From positions 1 through 64,000 of the forward strand of contig JAJEEM010000032.1 of the NCBI GenBank assembly GCA_022820995.1: a stretch of 64,000 bases of DNA, read 5' to 3'. Shown here one piece after another: positions 1-8,931 of the stretch (position 1 is the stretch's first letter; each line of letters opens with the position of its first letter). The position numbers were made by a program, and so were the translations under genes. The stretch comes from Gemmatimonadota bacterium. Lineage in GTDB: Bacteria > Gemmatimonadota > Gemmatimonadetes > Palauibacterales > Palauibacteraceae. Below the pieces are notes generated by a model. The model was not told where the DNA came from and did no database searches. It was given only the letters and a program-made list of their open reading frames with translations.

Positions 1-747
1 CGGGACGGAAACGGGGGGTCGTGGGCCCAAAACGCCCGGTTTTCGCGTCTCCGAGCCCCTTCAGAGGCCAAAAATCGGCCGGATCGGCGCCATTCGGCCC
101 GACACCGGCCGATTTGTCGACCTGTTCAGACCTTCCCTAGCAGTGACTCGTTTCAGGTCTCTTTGGGCTGGAACCGGACGTTCGAGTGGACCTCCGGCGT
201 TCGCTTGGCCTACAACCGGACCTTCTCTCCACCCGCAGCTTCCTACTCGGTGCGGCTGCGCCCGGACATCGCACTCTATCTTCCCGACGGACCGAACGCA
301 GATCTTCACCTGTTCGACGCGAAGTTCAGCGTTCGGAGACTGTCCGACGCGGGGCTCGATACGGGGGAAGGGGGAGAGCGGCGGGCGGAAGCCGAGGAGC
401 GGAAGGGCGTGTTCACGCGCGGCGATCTCTACAAGATGCACACCTATCGGGACGCGATTCGGAACACCCACTCGGTGTGGATCCTGTACCCTGGCACCGA
501 GTTCCGTTTCTTCGACAGCTCGAACCCGGGGTCGGTGGTCCGGTCCCCGGAGGATCTGCCGGATTCGATTTGCGGGGTCGGCGCGATTCCGTTCGCCCCC
601 AAGCCGGACGGTGGATCCGGTCCATCGCCGCATCGCGAAGCGGTCGCGACGTTGCGGAAGTTGCTCGGGCGGCACCTTCCCGGCGCGGGGGCCGACCGGA
701 GGCGAAATCTGGTTGCCGGTTTCACTCGCTTCTCGGCAGCGGACTGA
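1..747 (+). CDS. DUF2357-like PD-(D/E)XK nuclease C-terminal part (partial)
   Basis: The frame is open from the left edge to the TGA at 745-747. The readable domain is the last ~200 residues, from about position 151. It holds the PD-(D/E)XK pattern: RPDIALYL, then LFDAKF (the D...D-x-K core), then DLYKMHTYRDAI. This arrangement is known from the nuclease part of DUF2357 proteins, McrBC-associated or restriction-like components. Roughly the first 120 bases translate into Arg/Pro-rich sequence that does not look like the family, so this is either a window-truncated gene or a remnant keeping only the nuclease domain. A TTG at 163 is the only nearby start and has no clear ribosome site. The stop abuts the convergent antitoxin stop with no gap. 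Confidence 0.6.
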   Translation, partial: RDGNGGSWAQNARFSRLRAPSEAKNRPDRRHSARHRPICRPVQTFPSSDSFQVSLGWNRTFEWTSGVRLAYNRTFSPPAASYSVRLRPDIALYLPDGPNADLHLFDAKFSVRRLSDAGLDTGEGGERRAEAEERKGVFTRGDLYKMHTYRDAIRNTHSVWILYPGTEFRFFDSSNPGSVVRSPEDLPDSICGVGAIPFAPKPDGGSGPSPHREAVATLRKLLGRHLPGAGADRRRNLVAGFTRFSAAD

Positions 748-1146
748 TCACTCAGCGGTTTCGTCCTCGCCGGCACCCCTCATCAGTTCTTTCAACTCGC
801 GGGTCGGCTCGGGCGGGTGCTGCACCATTTCGGTCACGCGGGCAAATCCTTCGGGCGACAGCTTGATCTGCTCGCGGCTCGACCCCAACCAGTGCTCCAG
901 CCACCGGCTTGTGAACTCTTCAGCGTCAGCCCGCGCGAAATTTGCGGGTAGCGGACGTTCGGCGGAGGGATCGCCACAGCTGTGATCGGGGAGCCGATAC
1001 TTTTTCGACTTCAGTGACCGTGGGTCCGCTGAGAGCACGCTTCTGAGCCCGTCCTCGATCACCTCCGCAAGTGTCTGACCGGTGTTCGCGGCATGGTGCC
1101 GAGCGCGGGCGAGCAGTTCATCGTCGATGTCGAGGGTCGTCTTCAT
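748..1146 (-). CDS. Ribbon-helix-helix antitoxin, VapB-like N-terminus, unpaired
   Basis: A 132-residue protein. Residues 1-40 (MKTTLDIDDELLARAR, then GQTLAEVIEDGLRSVL) are a typical VapB/DUF2191 ribbon-helix-helix DNA-binding domain, and KYRLPDHS resembles the linker that follows it in VapB proteins. The tail is unusual: KLSPEGFARVTEMVQ and HPPEPTRELKELM resemble the C-terminal toxin-binding region of DUF1778/TacA antitoxins. It may be a chimera of two antitoxin types. No PIN or GNAT toxin gene is adjacent; the neighbours are a nuclease fragment, tail to tail, and an amidohydrolase. It is therefore an orphan antitoxin or a regulator. Confidence 0.7.
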   Translation of the reverse strand: MKTTLDIDDELLARARHHAANTGQTLAEVIEDGLRSVLSADPRSLKSKKYRLPDHSCGDPSAERPLPANFARADAEEFTSRWLEHWLGSSREQIKLSPEGFARVTEMVQHPPEPTRELKELMRGAGEDETAE

Positions 1147-1180
1147 GCATGAATATTACGCGCCGCAGCCCACCCCCGCG

Positions 1181-2698
1181 CTAACGGACGAACATGACGG
1201 GGCGCGTGGGGAGGGCGTCGACGTCGATCACCTTCCCCTCCTTCATCACCATCGCCTGCTGTCGGATGTTCTGGATGTCGTCCAGAGGGTTCGCGTCCAG
1301 GAGGACGAGGTCGGCGAACTTGCCCGCCTCGATTGTGCCGAAGTCATCGAGGGCGCGGGCGGCGAGGGCGCCGTTGCGGGTGCCGGCCATGATGGCTTCC
1401 GACGGGGTCATGCCGAGTTCGACGAGGCCTTCGATCGCCAGCAGGGTGCCGATGCCCGGCTCCTGCCAGATCGGCTTCGGCTCGCGCAGGAACTGGATGT
1501 CGGCGGCGGGGAAATTGTCCGTGCCCAGCGTGACGATGCAGCCCGCGTCGATGAGGCTCTTCGCGTTCTGGCGACGCATGGCGTTGCCGTGGCCGAGGGC
1601 GTTGCGCTCCCGGCGCAGCTCGAACGACGTCTTCTCCCGCTCGACGGGCCGGCGCAGGCGTCCCCATTCGGCGGACTTCCCCTCGCTGGCGAGGCGTTGC
1701 TCGGCGGCCGCGACATCCGCGAGGTGCTGCTCCCATGCCGCGCCCGTGATCGTGTTCACGAGCATCGAGCAGATCACGCCGCGCTCACGGATCTGCGTCA
1801 GCAACTCCTCCGAGTAGGGCCGGCCGGCCAGGAGTTCCGGGTGCTGGATGAGGTCGATGCCCGCTTCCACGGCGAGACGCAAACTTTCCGGGTTGGTGGC
1901 GTGCGTTTCAGCGACGAGTCCGCGTCTGTGGGTCTCCTCCACGATCACCCGCTGCGCCTCGGGAGAGAAGCCGATCATGGTCGGGTAGGACCAATGGCTG
2001 CTCCCCCCGTACTTCACGAAGTCCACGCCCTTGTCGAGGTAGTCGTTGATCGCGACGCGGAGCTCCGCAGGGTACATGTCCATGAGGTCCTCGCCGGCGC
2101 CCTGCGCGAGGTGGTCGGAGAACTGCTCCTCCCACAGGGACAGATCCGAGTCGTCGATCAGGGAGAACGTGACGGAGAAGGCGCCGCCCCAGCCGACGAT
2201 GTTGCCGGCCACCTGCATGCGTGGGCCCACCTCGCGACCCGCAGCGATCGCGTCGCGCACCTCGATGAGTTGCGGGAGCTGGCCGTAGCTGTCGCGCACG
2301 TGCGTCACGCCGTACTTCAGGTGCATCTGCGCCGCTTCGAGGGCGATCTCCGCCCCGCGCTCCCAGTAGAAGACCGCATTCTCCTTCCGGTGCTTCCCGA
2401 AGCCGGCGCCGTAGAGGCTCGTGTGCACGTTCGTGTCCACGAAGCCGGGCGTGAGGAACTTCCCCGCCCCGTCGATGATTCGCGCGCCGTCCGGCACGGC
2501 CGTGGAGCCGCTCGGCCCCACGGCGCCGATGCGGGCGCCTTCGATCACGACCGTGGCGTCCGCCATCGGGGCGCCCCCGTTCCCGTCGATGACCGTGGCC
2601 CCGACGATGGCGATCGTTTCCTGTGCAACGCCCGGTGATGGCGGCGCGGAAACGGTTAACGCTACGGCAAATGGAGCGATGAATCGGCGAGCCAGCAT
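1181..2698 (-). CDS. Secreted metal-dependent amidohydrolase
   Basis: A 505-residue protein with a Sec signal peptide ending near PGVAQE (residue 26), then an amidohydrolase superfamily TIM barrel. The start at 2698 was chosen over a longer frame because a GGGAGG ribosome site lies 6 bases upstream. Visible landmarks are the composite beta-sandwich start (IVGATVIDGNGG), the strand-1 site GFVDTNVH (residues 85-92), a barrel Lys in DFVKYGG, two His in AETHA and LIQHPE, and the Asp of TLGTDNF. The first metal-binding His of the usual H-x-H is Asn here (N90-V-H92), so the metal site may be mononuclear. Family members act as imidazolonepropionase- or prolidase-like hydrolases; the substrate cannot be told. 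Confidence 0.88.
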   Translation of the reverse strand: MLARRFIAPFAVALTVSAPPSPGVAQETIAIVGATVIDGNGGAPMADATVVIEGARIGAVGPSGSTAVPDGARIIDGAGKFLTPGFVDTNVHTSLYGAGFGKHRKENAVFYWERGAEIALEAAQMHLKYGVTHVRDSYGQLPQLIEVRDAIAAGREVGPRMQVAGNIVGWGGAFSVTFSLIDDSDLSLWEEQFSDHLAQGAGEDLMDMYPAELRVAINDYLDKGVDFVKYGGSSHWSYPTMIGFSPEAQRVIVEETHRRGLVAETHATNPESLRLAVEAGIDLIQHPELLAGRPYSEELLTQIRERGVICSMLVNTITGAAWEQHLADVAAAEQRLASEGKSAEWGRLRRPVEREKTSFELRRERNALGHGNAMRRQNAKSLIDAGCIVTLGTDNFPAADIQFLREPKPIWQEPGIGTLLAIEGLVELGMTPSEAIMAGTRNGALAARALDDFGTIEAGKFADLVLLDANPLDDIQNIRQQAMVMKEGKVIDVDALPTRPVMFVR

Positions 2699-2717
2699 TG
2701 TGCGCCTCCCACTTCGT

Positions 2718-3104
2718 TCAGGCGCCGAACAACTCCTCGCAGAGATCCCGGATCCTGTGGATGGTAAACGGGGATCGCAGGAGGCCGTCGCGAACGTCGC
2801 CAAGGAGCGTTTCGCTCATGTCTTGCCGCAATCGGCATTCGCCTCTGCGCATGGCATCGAGGAGTTTGTCGACTTGGAACAAATCCGCGGTCGAATAATG
2901 AACCGAAGTTGCGTGACGAACGAAGGGATGGTCTCCCGGCTCTAGAACGACCGTATCGTCGGTGAATTCCGTCGCGGTCCGCAGCATGACCGCCACCACT
3001 TCCCGTCCGTCATGGATTGGATCCGTGAGCACGAAGTAGAGATGGAATCCATCAACCCCCGGGGCTCGGTACAGGATGGCTCGACCCGCGCCGAGAACAT
3101 TCAC
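2718..3104 (-). CDS. Putative toxin partner of Panacea antitoxin (PemK/MazF-like)
   Basis: A 128-residue protein starting with GTG, which overlaps the stop of the upstream Panacea gene (GTGA at 3101-3104), so the two are probably translationally coupled. The sequence HLYFVLTDP, a VVLEPGDHPFVRH segment and a following beta strand resemble small SH3-like PemK/MazF-related proteins. That family call is tentative because no catalytic residues are assigned. Its strict coupling to a Panacea-domain gene supports a toxin role, since Panacea antitoxins pair with many unrelated toxins. The C-terminal ~40 residues are predicted helical and charged. Confidence 0.6.
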   Translation of the reverse strand: MNVLGAGRAILYRAPGVDGFHLYFVLTDPIHDGREVVAVMLRTATEFTDDTVVLEPGDHPFVRHATSVHYSTADLFQVDKLLDAMRRGECRLRQDMSETLLGDVRDGLLRSPFTIHRIRDLCEELFGA

Positions 3105-3658
3105 GCACCATAGCGATCAGCGAAGGCCGACTCGGCCTCCATCGTCCGTTTGATCTCCAAGGCCGTATTCCTCGAAAACCCTTCACTCATCAGGATGTCC
3201 TGCAGGTGGATGGGTCTTCGCGATCCCCCGGGGTCCTGCCATTCCGGAAGACCGTGCGAGTAGTCGCGCAGATCCCAACCGCTCATCGCCCCGAACTCCT
3301 CCCAGATCCGATCAAGTAGCTCCTCCTCAGCCGGCGACAGCTCGGTGTTCGGCAGCGCATCGGGTCCAAGGAGCCGGACATGGTTGCCACTTCGTTCGGA
3401 GATGACAGTGTGCCAGTAGGAAGGACCCTCAGGGGCAACTGGTTCGTTGATCTTGTCGAGCGTCGCGCTGAGAATCGGACCCTGCGGCAGTGAGAAGTAC
3501 GTATCGAACGTGAGGGGACGGCCCCATCTCAGCAGGGCCGCACGATCGGTGAGATAGAGCAGCTTGACGAGCTTGAGAACGCTCATGCGACCGCCGCCAT
3601 GGCCGAGCAGCCGGGCGGCAGCCTGCGTTGTCTTTGTTTCGTCGAATCGAAGAACCAT
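3101..3658 (-). CDS. Panacea/SocA-like (DUF4065) antitoxin
   Basis: 185 residues from the ATG at 3658; an upstream TTG at 3694 would add 12. It has the Panacea (SocA-like, DUF4065) hallmarks: an N-terminal helix pair with MSVLKLVKLLYLTDRAALL, the FSLPQGPIL loop, and a C-terminal region with GWDLRDYSHGLPEW. Panacea proteins are known as versatile antitoxins that neutralise diverse toxins; SocA also acts as a proteolytic adaptor. The gene precedes and overlaps the small putative toxin by 4 bases. Neither candidate start has a strong ribosome site. A second Panacea gene lies at 53084-53641. Confidence 0.8.
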   Translation of the reverse strand: MVLRFDETKTTQAAARLLGHGGGRMSVLKLVKLLYLTDRAALLRWGRPLTFDTYFSLPQGPILSATLDKINEPVAPEGPSYWHTVISERSGNHVRLLGPDALPNTELSPAEEELLDRIWEEFGAMSGWDLRDYSHGLPEWQDPGGSRRPIHLQDILMSEGFSRNTALEIKRTMEAESAFADRYGA

Positions 3659-3799
3659 GCGGCAAACGATGGTCGCGTGCCCTACAAGCGTCAAGCCAAC
3701 CAGACGCTGAACTGGCGGCCTCCGCCCCGGGACAGGTGCGGTGGAGTGGGTTCGGATGGCAGGTTGGTCATGGATCGATACAATAGGCGCGAGGTACCG

Positions 3800-5542
3800 A
3801 TGAAATACGCTCTGCCCCTGATTCTCGTCTCATCGCTCACGCTGAGTTCGACGCACCACGGATCGCGCCCGACGCCGGAACCGGGCCGAACCGGGCCGGA
3901 GCCGTCCCGCGCGCCGCCATCGGAGCGGGCGATGGACACGTATCCGAAGAACCCGGCCATCGATGCGCTCAACTACGCCTTCGCGCTCACGCTCTCCGAC
4001 GAGACGGACGCGATCTCGGGCGAGGCGATGATCGATCTCCGGTTCCTGGAGGCGGGGATCGAGGAGGTGCGGCTGGATCTGATCGGGCAGAACCCCGACG
4101 GGACCGGCATGCGGGTCCAGGGCGTGACGGGCACGGGCGGCGCGCTGGAGTTCGAGCACCGGGACGACGCGCTCTTCGTCGCCCTCGCGCCCCCGGTAGA
4201 AGCCGGCGAGCGGCGCCGGATCACGGTCGCATACGAAGGGATCCCGGCCACCGGTCTCATCATCGGGCCCAACAAGCACGGCGACCGCACGTTCTTCAGC
4301 GACAACTGGCCCAACAAGGCGCGGAACTGGCTGCCGACGATCGACCACCCGTACGACAAGGCGACGAACGAACTCATCGTCACGGCGCCGGCCCACTACC
4401 AGATCATCTCCAACGGGCTGCTCATCGAAGAGACGGACCTCCTGGACGGCACGCGCCGCTCACACTGGAAGCAATCCGTCCCGATCGCGACCTGGCTGTA
4501 CGCGCTCGGGGCGGCCCGCTTCGCCGTGCAGACGGTGGACTATTACAACGGGGTGCCGATCCAGACCTGGGTCTACGCCCAGGATCGCGACGCCGGCTTC
4601 CACGACTTCGCGGTGCCGACGAAGCAGGCGATGGAGTTCTACGGCGACATGGTCGGCCCGTACTCGTACGAGAAGCTGGCGAACGTGCAGTCGAACAGCG
4701 TCGGAGGCGGGATGGAGGCGGCGACCGCCATCTTCTACGGCGACGCCTCGGTCACGGGCGAACGGGACGTGCGCTGGCGGAACGTGATCATCCACGAAGT
4801 GGCGCATCAGTGGTTCGGGAATGCCGTCACCGAATATGACTGGGACGACGTCTGGCTGAGCGAAGGTTTCGCGACATACTTCACGCTGCTCTTCATCGAA
4901 CATCAATACGGGCGCGACGAGTTCATCGAGCGGTTGAAGGTGAGCCGCGACCGGATCCGCGACTTCATGGCGGAGAACGCGGACTATCGGATCGTTCACG
5001 ACAATCTCTCGGACATGAGCCGGGTGACGAGCGGGCCGGGGACGTACCAGAAGGGATCCTGGGTCCTGCACATGCTGCGCGGGGTCGTCGGCGAGGACGC
5101 GTTCTGGGCCGGGATCCAGGACTATTACCGCGAGTTCCGGGACGGGAATGCGACGACGGCGGATTTCAGGCGGGCCATGGAGGAGGCGTCGGGTCTCGAT
5201 CTGCGCATGTTCTTCGACCAGTGGCTCTACCGCGGCGGGTGGCTGGAGTACGAGGGCGGCTGGAGCTACGACGCGGCGGCGGGAGCGATTCACGTCGACA
5301 TCCGGCAGACGCAGGACGAACGCCACACGTTCCGCATGCCGGTGGAGATCGCGATCCATCTTCCCCCGGATGGCCCGCTCGAGGGCGGGGTGCACGGGGC
5401 CACCCGGCCGCCTCGATTCGAAGTGATCGACGTCGACGGGCGGGAGGGCCGGTTCACGATCCCCGTTCCCGCCGAGCCGCTCGACGTCGTCTTCGATCCG
5501 AACACGTGGCTCCTCATGGATGCCGTCTTCGAGCGGCGCTAG
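3800..5542 (+). CDS. Exported M1 family metallopeptidase
   Basis: A 580-residue protein with an N-terminal signal sequence (KYALPLILVSSLTLSS). The start at 3800 has GAGG 5 bases upstream; longer in-frame starts lack this. The zinc site is H332-E-V-A-H336 with E355 in WLSEGFATYF, the standard HEXXH-18-E of gluzincins. The exopeptidase GAMEN motif appears as GGGMEAAT. The C-terminal part is shorter than in full ERAP-type enzymes but fits bacterial M1 proteins. Its role is probably periplasmic or outer-face peptide degradation, in line with the many other exported hydrolases nearby. Confidence 0.92.
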   Translation: MKYALPLILVSSLTLSSTHHGSRPTPEPGRTGPEPSRAPPSERAMDTYPKNPAIDALNYAFALTLSDETDAISGEAMIDLRFLEAGIEEVRLDLIGQNPDGTGMRVQGVTGTGGALEFEHRDDALFVALAPPVEAGERRRITVAYEGIPATGLIIGPNKHGDRTFFSDNWPNKARNWLPTIDHPYDKATNELIVTAPAHYQIISNGLLIEETDLLDGTRRSHWKQSVPIATWLYALGAARFAVQTVDYYNGVPIQTWVYAQDRDAGFHDFAVPTKQAMEFYGDMVGPYSYEKLANVQSNSVGGGMEAATAIFYGDASVTGERDVRWRNVIIHEVAHQWFGNAVTEYDWDDVWLSEGFATYFTLLFIEHQYGRDEFIERLKVSRDRIRDFMAENADYRIVHDNLSDMSRVTSGPGTYQKGSWVLHMLRGVVGEDAFWAGIQDYYREFRDGNATTADFRRAMEEASGLDLRMFFDQWLYRGGWLEYEGGWSYDAAAGAIHVDIRQTQDERHTFRMPVEIAIHLPPDGPLEGGVHGATRPPRFEVIDVDGREGRFTIPVPAEPLDVVFDPNTWLLMDAVFERR

Positions 5543-5668
5543 CGCAGCGCGGCGAGCGGCGCCCCTGTTGTTACAGGGCGAGGGATCGTGCCGCCGCGCT
5601 TGCACGGCGCCGGACGCCCGGGACAGCTTTGACGCCGCACTGACTCGCTCCAGAGGGGGACGCTCCAC

Positions 5669-7009
5669 TTGACGATCGATCGACGGGAGTTTCTGAAGAG
5701 CGCGACGGCCGGAGCGGCTGCGGCCGGACTGTCGCTCGGCGGCTCACCCCCCCTCGGCGGCGCACCGCCGCCTCCACGCTCGGCTCCCGTGCGACGCCCT
5801 GCCGGCCAACCCCCCGACATCGTCGTGATCGGCGCCGGGAACTTCGGGATCTGGACCGCGCTCAACCTCGTCCGCCTCGGGGCCACGGTGACCGTGGTCG
5901 ACGCGTACGGCCCCGGCAATTCGCGCTCCACCTCGGGCGGGGAAACGCGCGGCGTCCGTTCCTCCTACGGGGGGCGTCCGGAGGGCTTCGTCTGGAACCG
6001 CTGGGCCAACGAGGCCATCCGCCGCTGGATCCAGTGGGACGAAGAGGGACAGGAACTCCTCCTGCCGCGCGTCTTCTATCAGACCGGCGATCTCATCCTG
6101 CGCGAGGAGATGGTCCCCTATCTCGAAGACACGATGGCCCAGTGGGACCGGCTCGGCGTCGACTACGAGCTGCTCGACGTGGACGAGATCAACTATCGCT
6201 GGCCCTGGATCCGAACGGAGGAGGGGGTCTCCCTCGGACTTCACGAACCTGACGCGGGCGTCGTGCGGGCGCGGCGGGCCATCGAATCCGTGGCGAAGCG
6301 GTTCGAGATGGAGGGCGGCGAAATCCGGATCGCGCGCGCGGCGCTCGGAGGAGCGGACGGTCGCCGGCTGAACGATGTGACCCTTGGGGACGACGAATCG
6401 CTCTCGGCGTCCACCTTCGTGTTCGCGGTCGGGCCCTGGATCGGAAAGACGTTCCCGGAACTGTTCGGGGACCGGATACGCATCCCCGTGGGCAACGTCT
6501 TCTACTTCGCGGTCCCGGATCGGCGCTTCATGTTCCCCAACATGCCGAGCTACGGCGTGCCGGGGTGTACGGGCTGGCCCGCGCTCGGCCCGGACCACCG
6601 CGGCTTCCGCGTGCGGGTCGGCGGGCAGCAGGGCGACGATCCCGACACCAGCGACCGCTGGGTGCCGCCCGAGGCCCACGAGCGGCCCCGCGAGATCCTC
6701 GAGCGCTACTTCCCCGACATGGTGGGCGCGGCGGTCAACGAGACGCGCGCCTGCCACTACTGCTTCGGCCCCAGCCGCAACTTCCTCATCGACAGGCACC
6801 CCGACTTCGACAACGTGTGGCTCGCCGGCCTGGGGACGGCCGAGTCGTTCAAGCAGGGGCCGGTGCTCGGCGAGTACATCGCCAAACGCGTCCTGGAGAT
6901 CGAGGACGATCCCGAACTCGCGGAACAGTTCAGGTTCTCGCTCGAGGCGCCGGAGGGACGAGATCCCGGGGCGGCCCTGGACCCTGATCTGGAGGATCTC
7001 GGAGGTTGA
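5669..7009 (+). CDS. Tat-exported FAD-dependent oxidoreductase (DAO family)
   Basis: 446 residues from a TTG start with a purine-rich AGAGGGGGA site about 8 bases upstream. The N-terminus has a twin-arginine signal (DRREFLKSATAG). The Rossmann motif DIVVIGAGNFGIW with a following acidic residue (VVDAYGPG) binds FAD. The C-terminal half carries the DAO/MSOX-type elements GRHP-like LIDRHPDFDNVWLAG and a GxxxSFKQGP loop. The family oxidises secondary or N-methyl amino acids (sarcosine oxidase, N-methyltryptophan oxidase). Its stop overlaps the start of the next gene (TTGA), so it is the first gene of a three-gene unit ending at 9569. Confidence 0.88.
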   Translation: MTIDRREFLKSATAGAAAAGLSLGGSPPLGGAPPPPRSAPVRRPAGQPPDIVVIGAGNFGIWTALNLVRLGATVTVVDAYGPGNSRSTSGGETRGVRSSYGGRPEGFVWNRWANEAIRRWIQWDEEGQELLLPRVFYQTGDLILREEMVPYLEDTMAQWDRLGVDYELLDVDEINYRWPWIRTEEGVSLGLHEPDAGVVRARRAIESVAKRFEMEGGEIRIARAALGGADGRRLNDVTLGDDESLSASTFVFAVGPWIGKTFPELFGDRIRIPVGNVFYFAVPDRRFMFPNMPSYGVPGCTGWPALGPDHRGFRVRVGGQQGDDPDTSDRWVPPEAHERPREILERYFPDMVGAAVNETRACHYCFGPSRNFLIDRHPDFDNVWLAGLGTAESFKQGPVLGEYIAKRVLEIEDDPELAEQFRFSLEAPEGRDPGAALDPDLEDLGG

Positions 7010-8931
7010 GCGGGCGGCGCGTGCTCCCGACAGCGGCTCTCGCCTTCGTCGCCGCGGCCGTCACCGTATCGGGCTGCTACGGCCCGCTGCGACTCACGCC
7101 GTCGGACCACGCCACGGTCCTCGCCGAGCAGCGGTTGGAGGCGGAGCACCCGGCGACCCCGGGACCCTACGAGGTCCGACGCCTCTACTACGGGAGCGGC
7201 ACGGACAGGCGCCGGCCCGAGTACCGGGACTCGGTGTCGATCGTGACCGAGACGGTCGACGCCTCGAAGCTCGTCTCCCTCGGCGAGTCCGCGAGCGAGC
7301 GAAACGGCTACTGGGGCTTCACGCCGAAGGAGTTCCCCATCAACGGGCGCGCCTGGTATCCCGAGGGCGAGGGTCCCTTCCCGCTGGTCCTCATCGTCCA
7401 CGGGAACCACGACATGAAGGACTTCTCGGACCCCGGGTACGGCTATCTCGGCGAGTTGCTCGCCAGCCGCGGTTACGTGTTCGCCTCCGTCGACATGAAT
7501 TTCATCAACGGCGGCATCCGCAACGAGAACGACGGGCGGGGCTGGTTCCTCCTCAAGCACATCGACGCCTTCAAGGAGTTTGCGGCGGACGAATCCACCC
7601 CCTTCTTCGGGAAGATCGACTTCCACCGCATCGCCCTCATCGGCCATTCCCGCGGGGGCGAAGCGGTAGGGCACGCCGCAGCCTTCAACCGGCTGTCCCG
7701 GTATCCGGACGACGCTTCGCTGGAGTTCGACTTCAACCACGGGATCCGCGCGATCATCGCCATCGCGCCCGTCGACGGACAGTACCTCCCGACAGGACGC
7801 TTCGTGCCCGTCGAGAACGTCAACTACATGGTCTTCCACGGCTCGCACGATGGCGATGTCACGAGCTTCCACGGCCTGCGCCTCTATAATCGCCTGTCGT
7901 TCACCGATAATGGCGACTACTTCAAGACCGCGATTTACATGTACCGGGCCAATCACGGACAGTGGAATACCGTCTGGGGGAACAAGGACAACGGCCCGCG
8001 CAGCGCCCGGCGTCTCGACCTGCGGGGACTCATAGACGGAGAAGCGCAGCGCGAGTTCGGGGAGATCTATATCTCGGCCTTCCTCGAGACCACGCTCCGC
8101 GACAAGCCCGACTACATGCCGATGTTCCGGGACCACCGCGCGATCGGCGGCTGGCTGCCCGAGACGATGTACATCACGCAGTTCGAGTCGAGCAGTTTCC
8201 GTCCGCTCGCGTCGTTCGAGGAGGACATCGACCTCACCACCGGCACCGCGCCGGGCGTGACGCTGGAGGGAGATTCGCTCGGGACATGGCGGGAGAACCT
8301 CCTCGACCTCCGCTCGCGGAACCGGCCCACGACATCGAGTTCGCAGGACAACAACGCGCTCTGGCTGGGCTGGAACAACCGGGTCGCCGGCGACGAGGAC
8401 GCGGTGGGGACGCCCGCGAGCTACGCCATCGCGTTGCCGGACGGGCTGGGGTCGGAGTGGGGCCTGAGCGCCGCCTCCCACCTGGATCTGCAACTTGGGG
8501 CGGTGGAGGGCCGGCCGGGGCCGCGGAGCCCGGGGGACGACGACGCGAACGCGGGTGCGTCCCCCGCCGCGGCAGACGCGGCCGAGGACCGCCGGGATGA
8601 GTTTCGCGACGAAGACGACGAGCCGGTGGATCTGTCCGTCGTGGTCACGGACGCGGACGGCGAGGCCGCGAGCGTGCGGCTATCGGACTACGGACCCATC
8701 CGCCGACCCCTGGAGACCGTCGTGCGGCGCCGCAACGACGCGGAGTCCTTCGACAACCAGTGGGAACTCGTGCTCCAGTCCTTCTCCCTCCCGCTCGCGG
8801 ACTTCGTCGAAGCCAATCCCTCGTTCGATCCGGCCACGCCCCGCGAGATCCGCCTCCTCTTCGACCGCACCGCCGCCGGCACCGTCGTCGTGGACGACAT
8901 CGGCTTCTCGGAAAGACGGCCCGACCGTTGA
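7006..8931 (+). CDS. Lipoprotein alpha/beta hydrolase
   Basis: A 641-residue protein. A hydrophobic N-terminal stretch ends in the lipobox VSGC, so it is probably a lipoprotein. The catalytic domain begins with LVLIVHGNHD (oxyanion region), and the nucleophile elbow is GHSRGG in RIALIGHSRGGEAVG, as in dienelactone-hydrolase or chlorophyllase-like enzymes. A second half with acidic, low-complexity segments follows. The TTG at 7006 overlaps the upstream stop; the GTG at 7021 is an alternative and keeps the signal intact. The substrate is unknown; it is an ester or peptide hydrolase by fold. Confidence 0.82.
   Translation: MSGRRVLPTAALAFVAAAVTVSGCYGPLRLTPSDHATVLAEQRLEAEHPATPGPYEVRRLYYGSGTDRRRPEYRDSVSIVTETVDASKLVSLGESASERNGYWGFTPKEFPINGRAWYPEGEGPFPLVLIVHGNHDMKDFSDPGYGYLGELLASRGYVFASVDMNFINGGIRNENDGRGWFLLKHIDAFKEFAADESTPFFGKIDFHRIALIGHSRGGEAVGHAAAFNRLSRYPDDASLEFDFNHGIRAIIAIAPVDGQYLPTGRFVPVENVNYMVFHGSHDGDVTSFHGLRLYNRLSFTDNGDYFKTAIYMYRANHGQWNTVWGNKDNGPRSARRLDLRGLIDGEAQREFGEIYISAFLETTLRDKPDYMPMFRDHRAIGGWLPETMYITQFESSSFRPLASFEEDIDLTTGTAPGVTLEGDSLGTWRENLLDLRSRNRPTTSSSQDNNALWLGWNNRVAGDEDAVGTPASYAIALPDGLGSEWGLSAASHLDLQLGAVEGRPGPRSPGDDDANAGASPAAADAAEDRRDEFRDEDDEPVDLSVVVTDADGEAASVRLSDYGPIRRPLETVVRRRNDAESFDNQWELVLQSFSLPLADFVEANPSFDPATPREIRLLFDRTAAGTVVVDDIGFSERRPDR

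Noticed and set aside
1082..2638. Plus-strand open frame of 518 codons opposite the first amidohydrolase
   Set aside because: It is the antisense shadow of a gene with a clear signal peptide, metal motifs and ribosome site.
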